A stretch of DNA of 64,000 bases, from the NCBI GenBank assembly GCA_027579435.1, contig JANBPK010001487.1, positions 1-64,000 on the forward strand. Direction: 5' to 3'. Under the pieces are notes generated by a model. It did not search any database, had not been told where the DNA came from, and worked only from the letters and a program-made list of their open reading frames with translations. Made by a program: the position numbers and the translations under genes. This stretch comes from Candolleomyces eurysporus (lineage: Eukaryota; Basidiomycota; Agaricomycetes; Agaricales; Psathyrellaceae). This document shows positions 12,210 to 23,508 of this stretch, piece by piece (the stretch's first letter is position 1; every line of letters begins with the position of its first letter).

Positions 12210-12891
12210 ATGCCCCCTCCTTCTCCCACCCTGGAAAGACTCCCTTCCTTTTCGTTCGTCTTGAAGACTGCGACTGGAGCGCTCGAGTTGCGAGAGCTTG
12301 ATTCCAACGCGGCCTCGCGCGAACTCTGTATAGACTTGTCGCACCTCCAGGTACCTGCGGCGTCGTCGGTGCCTTCAGCTTCGAATCAAGCGGTAGAGGA
12401 AGCATTGATGGTTCGTACAGTGACCGTACACCGTGTTCTCTTCTTGATCATTCTTTTCGCTGAGCATGCCTTGCAGAGTACGATCGATACAAGATTTGGC
12501 GGCCAGTTTGCCTACAAGGTCGCATATGCGGTGAGTATCGCTCGCTACATCCGCTGGTAAATTGGCTGAAAGACAGTGCCCATACCAGAATCAGAACGGA
12601 CACGAAGATGACGACGACAATAGCGACACAGCGACAATTTTCGAAGCCCATCTGCCCGAGCAAGAGGCTCGAAATGATCCTCCCACCCAGACCGCCCAGC
12701 CTATGCCTTCTGAGCGGAGACCTCGTCTGCGTCCACCTCGGTCGTTCAGGGTCTTGAGGGTCAGTTGTGCTTCTTGTTCACAGCGGTTCNTTTTTTTTTT
12801 GCTGACATCGAACCTTCCCATTCAGATGCTTCGAGCATTATACCACGAAGTTCGTCGAGTTGGCGCCGCGTTGCTCTGCAGGCACGTTTAG
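12210..12891 (+). CDS. Uncharacterised small protein, four-exon family, copy C
   Basis: Four exons (12210-12410, 12477-12530, 12577-12759, 12826-12891), all joined in phase 0, give 167 aa. Exon 2 encodes STIDTRFGGQFAYKVAYA, which matches exon 2 of the minus-strand genes at 14647-15306 and 19600-20162 in length, sequence and intron phase. Exon 1 starts MPPPSPTLERLPSFSFVLK and contains the family pattern of a short beta-like segment, a Gly turn and an acidic residue. Exon 3 has a DDDD cluster and a Pro/Arg-rich end (RRPRLRPPRSFRVLR). Exon 4 is a short helix-like tail. No signal peptide or known domain was recognised. The first donor (GTTCGT) is non-consensus and the last intron holds an N beside a T run. 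Function unknown. Confidence 0.6.
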
Positions 12892-14646
12892 TCCAACAAC
12901 CATCGATAACCAACGCAACTAGAAGATTTGAACGGTCGTTCTATCAAGCAACACTCACACTACTCCAAGTCCCTCTCTATACCCATGTTTCATTGGCGTC
13001 CGTCGTCTGCTGTCCTTCTGCATATTCACCCCACTATTGCAAATGGAGCCCTCTGCCTGGAGGCTCAGCCTTTTCAGGCGGGAGTTTCGTGATTTCTTGG
13101 ATTCTTCAACACGCGGTGGCTTCAAGCGACAGGTTGCATGCCGTCCTTCTTTGCTTCAGAGCTAATCTTGGAGCCCGGGATGGTGCATGTTTGGTTCGCC
13201 ACACCAGTCGCCTTCTCGCAGGCGTGTTGAATGTAAGCTTTGGTGTTTTCTAGCATCTTGATTAGAGATTTGTACATTATATCGCTTCGGTTTTCTTTGA
13301 TCTTCGCATTCGCGCTTCCGTTGCATTCGTCGTCGAGCACTGCTGATTGTTGGTGTATCGGTGTTCGTTTCTTGTTCATGTTAGAGTCGATGTTACCGGC
13401 CAGGACTTTCCAGAATACACACACTGCGCTTGCTAGTTACTTCTTTCTTGACGTTTTGGTTGATTCAGACGGTCCTAAGTTGTTGTTGCATCACAAATGG
13501 CAGGCACATCGAAAGGAACGCCCAAGCCCATGTATTCGTCAGTATAGTAAATTGGTAAGAGGATGTAGGTAGAAGGGAGCAAGAATATGAGGCAGACAGG
13601 TGCTGGAACCACAAAGCAAACGAATACCCCCTCCTGCCTCACCGCGCGCACCATCAGTTCACAATTATGCAGGTCCCAGCCAAGCTGGATACCGGAGATG
13701 TGTATGAGTAAAATAGACAGGGGATCAACGGGAGAAGAGGAAATCGTAGGCAGAGAGAGGAATGAGGCAAAGGCAGAGTTGGTTGGTTGTGGTAGGAGCG
13801 GGGCAGCATAGGGACGTGGGAGGATCCCGTACAGGCGGGAGTCGGGTTATGACTCAGTTTGGGTTTATCCGCTTTTTCTCAGGCCTGTCATGGGCGGGCC
13901 CGACTCGTCATCAGCGCGGCCTCCGTTCTCAGCAAGCCCGAGTGATCGACCTTGGATCGACCCCCTTTCTATCAGTATCCGTTCCACGACTGCCGCCCAA
14001 TCATGAGTGTGGCTACTCGAGGATGTGACAGGCATCAGGAAAAAATGGACTCTTCGAACATTTGAATTTCAGCCGTCGATGGTCGTAGAAGAGCAATTTA
14101 GTTTCTAAAATTTTACACCTTTAGATAATAATTACATCGTTGAGGCGGCGGGAGTCAACGCGGCAACCCTCGAGTACTGCACAGATTTGGATGCAATAGA
14201 TTTCGAGATAACATGAGGGAGCTATGTATACAATAATATATCGGAAACGCAGGCGTATCAAGGCAATCCACTGACATGAAAAAAACTGAGTGTATGTACG
14301 TATGTATTGAAAAATTCCAGCCACTCTATCAACGTGAACCGACGCCGGGCGATGATGAATTTCGTCCATATGCAGCAGAGATACAAAGCAATTAGGGCAT
14401 GCCCTCGCAAGCAGCTTGAACCGTGTACGTTCCAAGCAACGTGGCAAAGGACAAGTAGGTTGGAAGCAAGTTTTGGAAGAGAGCGGGTCTCAAAATACTA
14501 CAGAACATTCCAAAAATTAACGAACGAGTTCTCCAGGGCTCAGTCCGGAGCTACATGAAAATCCGAATCAATTAAATGTACAATGGCGGCGGCAAGACCA
14601 AACTGGTGCAAAAGAAAGTGGAATCTGGGATATCAGGAAGGCCGGG
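12892..14646. other. 1.75-kb region without recognised gene
   Basis: Contains the 3' flank of copy C and then mixed sequence with only short frames on both strands. No domain, repeat or RNA gene was recognised. About 14560-14646 is the 3' flank of the minus-strand copy A. Confidence 0.4.
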
Positions 14647-15306
14647 TCATGTTTCTGATTTTTCATCGGTGGGTCTAGCTAGCGGCTGCCGCAGAGTATC
14701 GACGTGCTTTGACGACGGAGTCTGCGCCAGAAGGCGAGAAACTGAAAAAAGAAAGAAGGTGAGTTACACTCCGTCGACAACAAGTACATGACCTGCCTTG
14801 AAGTTCAACTGCCTCAGAAATCCTGGGGAGTCCCGAAGACCAGATCGAGGTCTGTGCGTTCCGGCAGGCGCATCGTCTCTCAAGCCGCTGATTTCCTGCA
14901 CGAGACTGGGAGGATACGCTTCATTGCCATCCTTCAATTCAGGCCTGCTCTGCGGCTAGCTGTCTGTTGTCAGTGGGTGATTTTACATTGACAAGTGGAC
15001 AGCTTACGGCGTAGTGTGCTTCATACATCAGCTGCAGCCCTTGGGAAGCGGTGTCGGCTGTCTGCGCCAGAGTCAGCGCCATATGCTTTCTGCCCAGCAA
15101 AAAAAAAAGGCGCGTACTGTTGGAAGATCGTTCCCGCTTGGTGGCACTAGGGTAGGGGCAGTCATGGTAGCACAGATATCCGGCAGTTGCGGGTTCATTT
15201 CAACGCCTCTTGCTGAAGGATCAAAGTCCATTGTAAGCAAAAGGTCGCCATTGGCTGTGGTGAGGGTGAGGGATAACGAGCAGAGCGAGAGGTGAGAGTG
15301 AGACAT
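14647..15306 (-). CDS. Uncharacterised small protein, four-exon family, copy A
   Basis: Exons 15306-15118, 15061-15008, 14955-14793 and 14741-14647 join to a 166-aa frame. Exon 1 (63 codons) begins MSHSHLSLCSLSLTLTTANG. Exon 2 (18 codons) encodes TADTASQGLQLMYEAHYA and is flanked by phase-0 introns, exactly as in copies B and C. Exon 3 encodes PQSRPELKDGNEAYPP through QLNFKA. Exon 4 ends PTDEKSET. Exon 1 has exactly the length of exon 1 of copy B and clear similarity (SLTLT-G-L-M-D; PPS-N). No known domain, signal peptide or membrane span was seen. The donor of the last intron (GTCATG) is weak. The region matching copy B's TATA box is altered, so expression may differ. Confidence 0.55.
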
Positions 15307-16659
15307 TTCATAGAGTGTACGCTGAAGAGAGTTTCAAGCAGAACCTGTAAGCTTGTGAGCGGGTAAAATAGTCTCGGCAGCCAGTGGAACAAAAGAGGAG
15401 CGAACCTGGAAACGTGAGGAAAGCTTGGTCGAGCCTGAAAAGCGACCCTTAATTATTTTGAGCCAGAGCCAGCGGCATAAATAGTAGTAGCGAAGGAGGG
15501 AGACTAGTGGAGCAAAAGAGGCTCGTGTAGCCAGAAAAATAGGGTTAATTGAACCAAGGTTACGGCCCCTTGAGGATCCGCCAGGCCTAACTATGTCTGG
15601 TAGCGAAATTCGAATGTTCTCGAATGGATTTCGAGTGGCAGCCACCGGGATGAATATAGATGCCTGACATCCTTCATGAGCTGGGGCCAAGGTTGACCAG
15701 AGATTTTCCTGGTTGAGGCCAGATAGATAATAAATCGCAAGGCCAAAGCTGTGAAGGTAAGAGGTCGATTTGACGAATGAAAGAAGGATTGGCGAGTTGC
15801 CGCAAGGAGAAATGGCCGACAGGCTCCGACACAGCCAAGGGCTCGGAGGTGCCAATTATTCCCGGTCAGACGCACTCTCAATCCTCAAATAAACATCAGG
15901 GCTCAGAACGAAGAGTCAGAAAAGGCTCACCTCCATATTGGCGACATATTTCTGTGCTTAGACGCGTCTGGACGCTGGTGGTGGTACAGGAGAGCTTTGG
16001 GAACGGCTGGTACGCAGTTTCCCTTTCAACTTTGAGCCTGATGTTCAACGTTCAACGTTCAACATGAGATGTACCGTTGCACCATTTCCCTCCATTCTTG
16101 TATTGTCGTGGCTTTACACTTTCCCTCTTGCAACGCTTTATCCTGGCAGCATGTCCCCTCCGAGTCTAAGGTCGGGACATTGAATGTCCTCGTTCTCCCT
16201 TCGCCCCCGAGCCCGAGCCGGACCAGTCTCTCTTGCCATTCTCATACTGCAATTGCGTTGACCACTGGGTTCAGATAACACCTACTCAATCAGACTCAAG
16301 CTCCCGTGATTCAACAAAAAGACTCACTCGTGTTCTCAATGCCTGGCAGCTCCCATGCACTCTCGACGTTCATCACGTCCACGGCCCCTACCACAGCCCC
16401 CACCACAGCCTGGGCTACCTAGAACAAGCATCGAGAGAGACTCAAAACTCGCCCAGCCTCAATGCACATCCAAGTGTACACTGTAGTTCTGGGGGCCAAC
16501 CGGATATTGGATGACCTCAGTGTCTGTCCTTCGTCCGTGTCCGGCGTCCGCCGAGAGAGCTAGGAGCATGGAGTCGCGTAACCCGGAATCTAGTGTCGCC
16601 CCTGATAGCCAGGTTAAATGTAATTGCCTGGTCAAAATATCAGGAGCACAGCGGCTCCG

Positions 16660-17320
16660 CTCAGACATCGACTGTGGAAAGAATTGGAAGCAGTCTTTCA
16701 GCTTTCGCAGCTGAAGGGCTCCCTGGCGTGTCCGCCTCGGTCATTCTCGCCCCTTCAAATTGCGCTCTACTCGGAGAGAATGAAGAATCATTTGGCTTGA
16801 CATCGGATGTGAAAATGCCAGAACAGCTTCCTATGACCCTAGCTTGCTCTCGTCTATTGGAAGTCTTCCAGTCTGCGAGAATCTGCCGATGACAGAGCAC
16901 GAATATCAACCCTGTCGTGTCGAAGGATTTTACAGGTGTTCTTCTTTTGGTCGAAGGTTGACAGTCGACTGCAGGGCTGCTTCCTGAGCGATATAATTGC
17001 CGGATAGCCACCAGTCACAGAATGGCCGACGTTGCCAGACTTCCAGGGAAGCACAACACTCGGTAAACCAAGGAGCTTTCATATGCCTTGCTCGAGTGAC
17101 TGAACATCCCCAGGTTTTGCGGGCAAAGGCGAGCTACGAGGGTGTCCTTCTGCTTCATGCTTTCCCCGGGTTTGGGAGGACAAGGTGTTTGATTCCTCAG
17201 TGCCCCGTAAATGTCGTTGCCTTGCGACGGGGGGACGACGAACAGTTGTACACTATTTCCCTCAGTCCTCTCGTTCCTGCTTGTATGCTCCGAGCGCATC
17301 TCCACTACCAAAGACCTGTG
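16660..17320 (-). pseudogene. Conserved broken ORF block (copy in block A)
   Basis: On the minus strand, frames such as KRRTPVKSFDTTGLIFVL and LGMFSHSSKAYESSLVYRVL resemble KGRAPVASFDARLIPVV and FGVLGHSESGHMNAPYVLEF in block B (21510-21990). Similarity seems better at protein than DNA level, but each copy is split across frames. I do not recognise the family. It may be a once-coding gene now decayed in both copies, or a gene with introns I could not resolve. Confidence 0.35.
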
Positions 17321-18441
17321 GTAAATACGGTCGATATAGATCTTGTTTCAAGCTTGAACGAGGTTGAGGCCGAAAGTAGCTTGAAGATACGCACAGAGCC
17401 AACACAGGGGCCATGACCAGCAACTGCCAACAAATTCCTCTCATCCCTCAATTCCCTTCTCACCACCCGCTAAAAGCCCAGCCGTCTTCAGGCTTGTAAC
17501 AAGTCTTCCTTTACGTCTACGGTATATTTACGAGGCCAACAAGGTGAGGATGTCCGGTTTCTGGTCTTGTTCATCGATCGAGAGGCCAGGTATGTGACTT
17601 CATATTTCTGGTCAACGTTGAATATCTTGTTAATTGGTGTCTTTGACAGCCCAAACATCTCCAAGAAATTGCTTCATCTTGAGAAGGGAGATGCCTGGCT
17701 GTTTCATGGTTGTCGTGGGCGACAGCGGTAGGTACAGTGAACTTATGTTATTTACTATTTCATCATTTTTCAGTCATCCGGGGTTTGCCTACCACGGACA
17801 CGATGCCTCGTGAACATTCTAATCCACCTCAACCCGCACCACCCAATTTCCCAACGCAAGTCCGTCTGATGACCTATGAAATCGAGAGACGCGTCTGGAA
17901 TCATTGTTCATGATGGATCTCATCCCACTCTCCACGTTAATTCTGCAAACAACTGGCCAGCGCCGAAACGCCTCAGACTCTCGCGAACCAGATTGCGGCC
18001 GATTGAAGTCACGGTTCACTCTTCAAGCCAGGAACAGCTTCAGGGACGACGTTCTGAAACTCTTCAAGGATGAAAACAATGTACGTAGCCGGCCTGATGT
18101 CAATACACACAGTTTAGCTCCTACTTAGACTGCTCCTGTGCCCGGGCCACTGAGATTAGCCAAAGTTTTCCCGCCATCCCTGAGATTGGACTAGGCCACA
18201 CTCCACGCTCCAGGTACACGGAGAGTTCTGTGGTCTTGTTCAAGTATTTAAACCATGAACCGGCTCTCAGTCTCGAAACACGACCAAAGTATTATGATCT
18301 ACATTCGTATACACAATGATGTATGGGCGGCATGAGGCGGCGGCAGTGACTCTAACAACAGATAAATAGAGTGCGACTAGTACTGGTAATTGGTGGAATG
18401 ACAACGAAGGGCATAAGAGGAATTAACAAAGCTAGCTAGGA

Positions 18442-18640
18442 CTACCGCAGGAGTTCATGCAGGACCTTACCGTATTGATGCGGCATGAGGTCTCGAATGC
18501 AAAAGACAAATTCATCGGCTGTACACGAGAGCAGTGTCAATGAAAAGACATATCTGTAATGATAATCTGGTGCCCATCCCTGTCATTGAGCGCGAAGCAA
18601 GTCGCAAAAATCATAGGACTTCAAATGTCAGTAATTCAAG
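18442..18640 (-). pseudogene. 3'-terminal relic of the DAG-lipase-like gene
   Basis: The minus strand encodes LMPHQYGKVLHELLR then a stop at 18442-18444, matching the authentic lipase C-terminus SHMPHQYDKVLHELL at 23509-23560. Upstream sequence up to about 18640 aligns weakly with the preceding lipase intron and exon (23570-23660). The rest of the lipase is absent, so this is a truncated copy carried by the segmental duplication. Confidence 0.75.
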
Positions 18641-19599
18641 AAAGGTCTCCACTTTGCAACGTAGATGGTTGCGAGTGTGACAAGATGAGCGCCGGTGATC
18701 GAGGGCGGCCGCCGGTCCGCGGTGACCAAATAACGCGTCCTTTCTATCGTCGATGGAAAGAAATATATGCTTTTCATTGACTCTCGCCCCTCTTACGCGC
18801 TGGGCTCACTTTGCAAGGCTAGGCCGGCTTGCCTTTCAGGCGCCGGCTGGCTATGATGGCGTTCTGGCCCCGGTAGAGTATAAGAATCATGTCCTACTAG
18901 CGATGAGATCGCCAGCTCGGAAGCTATCTTGTCCAGAACATCGACCCTTGCAATCTTCTATATGCTTAGATAATTAGCTTGAAGTAGTCGACAACGGGGC
19001 GAGTCAACTTCAACGTTTCAACACCTGCGTCTTTTCGATAGAATTTCGGCCCCACTTCTCGATAAATATCCATATATGTTCCTCTCATGATTACCCCTGT
19101 CAAGTTCGGATCTGTGTTCCCAATACATTTCATATATTTATCAGATCACTCATTCTATTTTGTACGAAGCCGTGAACGAAAGTAGGAAGAAGAGTGGTAG
19201 GTAGTACGTCAGATTTACGTCCAATAACTGGTATGTGCAATTACGAGAGGATGCTAGACATATCCTCATAGACAGCTCGAACGATGTTCCAAGCGATGCG
19301 GTGAAGAACTGTCAGACTTTGAAGGCCTACTATCATCGACCAGAGGTTCGTAAATGATCAGAGGTTCGTAAATGTCACCTGTTAGCCCCCACTTTAGGGG
19401 TTAACAGATGACATTTACGAGCCTAACAGGTGACATTTACGAACCTCTGATCATTTACGAACCTCTGGTCGATGATAGTACCCCTACAATATACATACAT
19501 ATATTGGTTCAAGAAATGCCGAATGCATTCACTAGGTCTCTATATCAAGAAAGTGGTATGCCGAGGTGATCTTGGTGCACCTTGACCGGTAAAACTGGT
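18641..19599. other. Junction region between duplication blocks
   Basis: About 1 kb between the end of block A and the start of block B. No gene was recognised. It contains the foldback element at 19328-19480. Confidence 0.5.
19328..19480. repeat. Perfect 58-bp inverted repeat (foldback/MITE-like)
   Basis: Arms 19328-19385 and 19423-19480 are exact reverse complements over 58 bp with a 37-bp spacer. Each arm carries two copies of the core GAGGTTCGTAAATG (or its complement). The spacer holds a further imperfect copy and a smaller hairpin. CCTAC occurs next to both ends but overlaps the arm, so a target-site duplication is not proven. No transposase is encoded. The absence of mismatches suggests a recent origin compared with the decayed surroundings. 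Confidence 0.9.
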
Positions 19600-20162
19600 C
19601 TAGTAGACGATTCTGTAGAATATCAATGTCGTACAAAGCCGAAGCCCACGCAAGAACGCAAGGAACTACAAGATGACGGTGAGATGTACTCAATCAATAA
19701 CTGTTGGGTAGGACCTACCATGAAAACCAATCGCCTTAAACGACGTCGGTAGTCACGACGAGCAACGAGATGACGGGGAACTTCAACTTGAGCCTAGTGA
19801 ATGGTTGTCAACAACTCTATTATCACCAAACGGCGCCTTCAGATCTACAAACAAGTTGACTTACTGCATAGCGGACTCGATATGTCAATCGGCCTTGGAA
19901 ACGCGTGTCGACTGTCTGCTAGCACAACCTTCAGCACATTATCGCCTTCTGACCGACGAAAATAGGTACATACCGCTAGAGATCCGTGGCTGTTACTCGG
20001 CGGGTGCACGAGAGCAGGGGGAGTTCCAACCGCTGTGAGGCACGGAAACTGTAGATGTAATTCCACGCTCGTCGCCGAATGATTATAGTCCTCCATCACA
20101 AGAGTGCCGCCATCCGGTGAGGTGAGAGTAAGAGAAAAAGAGCGCGAGGGACGGCGGGGCAT
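19600..20162 (-). CDS. Uncharacterised small protein, four-exon family, copy B
   Basis: Exons 20162-19974, 19915-19865, 19793-19719 and 19665-19600 join in phase 0 to a 126-aa frame. Exon 1 (63 codons) begins MPRRPSRSFSLTLTSPDGG. Exon 2 (17 codons) encodes TVDTRFQGRLTYRVRYA, closest to copy C. Exon 3 is short and ends RRLRRLVFM. Exon 4 (22 codons) is hydrophobic (FLAFLRGLRLCTTLIFYRIV) and has the same length as exon 4 of copy C. Donors GTATGT, GTAAGT and GTAGGT are good. A TATA box lies about 150 bp upstream of the ATG. No known domain was recognised; the hydrophobic tail could be a membrane anchor. Function unknown. Confidence 0.6.
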
Positions 20163-20309
20163 TCTAGACGAAAGCCCGTTAAAGGAGAGAACAATGTAGG
20201 AAAAGCTTAAGGGCGGGCCTGAAATAGGATTCTACCTTACTAGTATGTTGGGGGCAGAGTCAGCGGCGGAAGTGGTGGAGAAGATGAGAAGCAAGCAGTG
20301 CAAGAGAGG

Positions 20310-20317
20310 TATATATA
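20310..20317 (-). promoter_or_regulatory. TATA box of copy B
   Basis: TATATATA on the minus strand, about 150 bp before the copy B start. The following flank (AGCCAGAAAATAGG on plus) is conserved at 15529-15543 in block A, but there the TATA is replaced by CGTGTAG on the plus strand. Confidence 0.55.
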
Positions 20318-21509
20318 GCCAGAAAATAGGGGACAGGCCACGACCCTGAGGCCTCAGGATTGGATCTAACTTTGTCTGGAAAGAAGATCCAAGGTCGGAT
20401 GATCCTTGAGCGCCAGCCACGGATCCCCGACGTCCTCCGTGAGCTCGCTCGGACAGAATTGGTCAGGAAGCTGCATTTGCGGTCAAATAAGCATTGAAGA
20501 CCTTTTTTTTCAGAGTTCGAACCAAAAGCTGTGAAGCGGGGCCAGATCGAGTATGAGTGGGAATCTGCCGGAAGGAGAAACGGACCGTCTTCAACAGGAA
20601 AGAAACAGGTACAGGGACAGATTCAACATTATTATCCAAATTCCTCTCTACTGGTTAACAAGAATTTATAGGCGCCAGCAAAGAGCTTTGAGAGGGGGTG
20701 ATAAAAGCGTAGGTCCAGGTGTTCAGATTTCCACGGTTGAGCGAACTGTTGCTGATTGCTCTTCCAAGAACCGGTCTACTCTCGAAGAAGAATATCAAGA
20801 CCAGTGGATTCAAGGGTCAGAAGGCGAATCTCACCTCAACGACATTCTTTGTGGTTAGACACGTATAAAAGACATCCAAGAACACTGGTAGGAGAACAAG
20901 GGACCGCTGGTGTGTGTTCTTTCATTGAGGATGATGTTGCCCTGACATTCAACGCAAGACGTACCATTGTGGTCTTTGTCTCTTCATTCTCGTATCATCT
21001 TGGTCCTTCTTTAACGGACACAGTGACCGACTTTTCTGGCAACACGTCGACTATGGACTCGAGACCATCCGGCTCTGCTTTGCCAACAACATTGACTTGC
21101 GGCCACGTCGGCCCCTGACATCCACTCAATCAGGACCAACCCGCTATGATTCAAAATCGAGACTTACCTGCGTCCCCCTGGTAGCAGCCCATATGCATGT
21201 GCCCCTCGACGTTGGTCATCCACGGCCCTCACCTCTGCCTAGACCACCCAAGTATTCAGACAGGCACACTCGACCCTTGACGTAGTACCTAGACTCTTGA
21301 CAGCCCACCTGGCGACTTCAACAACTACAGCCAGTGTCCGTCAAGAACCCACTGATCTCGAGCGTGATCTACGCCCGTGTGCTGGCGTCTCGGATTGCCG
21401 GGCTGAAGATAAAACCCTAGACAAGAATATGAAAAAACAAGCACGCTCCGCTTTAGACGACAAAGATAGAAGGACAGCAGCTTTCGAATTTCGGAGGGAG
21501 CGTACGATC

Positions 21510-21990
21510 TCCCTTAGACCCTCGTTTGAATGCGATTGGGAGGTATTCGACCTGATATCAGGTGCAAATTCCTGGCATCTATGAGTATGAAGGTTATCGC
21601 TCCCGCCAATTGGGTCGAGGCTTGTAAGGCATCCGACTTGTGAGGCCCAAGCATCTGCCAAGAGTAGACCACGGGTATCAATCTCGCGTCGAAAGATGCT
21701 ACAGGCGCCCTTCCTTTGGCTGGAGGGTCAACAACGGATTGCAAGGCCGCATTTAATCGCCAGATAGCCACTGCGAGTGCGGGGTGTTGCCAACGTTCAG
21801 GGAAGCGCAAACTCGAGAACGTAAGGTGCATTCATATGCCCTGACTCTGAGTGTCCGAGCACACCGAAGGCTGTAGACGAAGGCGCGTCTATAAGCTCCA
21901 CTGCGCTCAGGGCACTTGCACATTCACCAGCTATTTCCGCCCTTGTTCTTCTCCTTCTTGTGTGTCGGCACGCTATTCTACTGCTCAAAA
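21510..21990 (-). pseudogene. Conserved broken ORF block (copy in block B)
   Basis: Counterpart of 16660-17320: AIWRLNAALQSVVDPPAKGR and FGVLGHSESGHMNAPYVLEF occur in neighbouring minus-strand frames separated by a frame change. No family was recognised. The remainder of 20163-23508 holds only short frames. Confidence 0.35.
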
Positions 21991-23508
21991 CCTGTGGTAA
22001 AGCCGGTCAACATATTGGTTAAACCTTGACAAGGTTGCAGAATACGCACAAAGCTAGCGTGAATAGCGACCGCGGATAATTTCCTTTCGACCCTCTCACC
22101 AAGCCTCCGAACCCCCATCATCCTTGGGAGCTACCACTCCTGCACACCCGTATGGGTCCGGAGGAATCTTGATTACTGGGGGACTGAGTTACTTTGGTCC
22201 TGGTCGGCCGTCAAGAACGGTATAGTTCAACTTTCTATTTGAATGGGGACGTCTTGTTAACTGGCGTTATTAGGAATCAGCATCCCTCAAAAGGTGGACG
22301 AAAGCTGAAAGTAGCTGGCAAAGGGCCTGGTCGCTTTGCGGGTACTATGCGCTGTAGCGTGATACCTGTGAGCTCGTGGAGCTACACCTTCATAGTTTGT
22401 CAACCTACCTCGACCTGTACCCCAGTCTGACCCATTGTAGCGACCTTTCAATAGGTGGCTACCGTATTTACGAAGTAAACTTCGTATTCAGCGCCACGAT
22501 TTGGGTGGTATGTCACGTCCACGTCCGTCGAGAAAGGTATTGTGACCACTGTTTTTTCAATTCCTGGATGACGGAACGTTTCGTTAACTAGCTTTTCTAG
22601 CAGCATATTCAGGGAACGAGCTGGAAGAAATCGGCGAAAAGTCTGGTAGTTGTGGGGATAGGTAGGTACAGGAAGTTTGGTTTATTCAATTCAATATTTC
22701 ATAATTTGTCAGGTCAGCCGGGGTTTGCCAACTTGCATCTAGCTTAACAATTCACCCAATTTCGACCTGTGCCCGCCATGATCTATTTTGACGGCCTGGA
22801 AGACAGAAAATTGCTTTGTATGGTGCTCCAACACCCCACTCTGCGAACTGATTCTGTGAGCAACTCGTCGTGAGCAACGATCTGGCCCATATTGCAACTT
22901 GTGCGATGACATTGCCTGGCTCAGTGTCATCCGTTGCGGGGCCGTGTGAAGAGCCCCGCCAGCTCAGAATCTCACGACAAATTGCCTAGGCTGGCTATAT
23001 GTACCTGATTGCTTCCCCTATGACTCTACCAACGACTTGCCAGTATTGAAGCTTTGAAGCACCGACTGACTGGTCGTTGAATACTCAAGCCAGGGCCTCA
23101 GCGAGGGCATTCTGAAGCCTCGCGTTTAAGCTCAAGCCCTCAAGCTTTGCCTGTTCAAAGCCTACAATCAAGTTCCGACCGCTCCTACAGGCTATGCTCT
23201 CGAACACCTGTCCCTGGATGCAACAACCAGCGCCCAAGCTACATACGGAAACCTTCATGGGAAGGCCGAATCTATCGACCATCCTACGAACGTTTGAACC
23301 CCTTCTCTTGTCCTCGGAGCTCTCGAGCTCAATGGAAACGAAGGGCAGGATATTGCGACGACCAAAATCAAATATGCTACAGATCCGTATATACAATGTG
23401 GATGTATGGATGGTATGTGGGGTAACTAGAGGACAACAGAATAAATAGAGTGTTACTACCGATTAGTGCGATGACGATGGATGCAGAAAGGTACTAAGAA
23501 AGCTAGGA

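Larger units (their letters stand above)
14650..18650. repeat. Segmental duplication block A
   Basis: This block matches 19600-23600 in the same order and orientation: a family gene on minus, its upstream region, a conserved broken ORF block, an ATTTTTCAG-T-CCGGGGTTTGCC motif (17765-17790 versus 22705-22730), an AATAGAGTG motif and the lipase 3' end. The offset grows from about 4.86 kb at the left to about 5.07 kb at the right, showing many indels. Divergence is high, so the event is old. Confidence 0.75.

Noticed and set aside
20510..20530. GGTTCGAA, a possible tRNA B box on the minus strand
   Set aside because: The flanking bases cannot form a T-arm stem, and no A box or acceptor stem was found at the right spacing.
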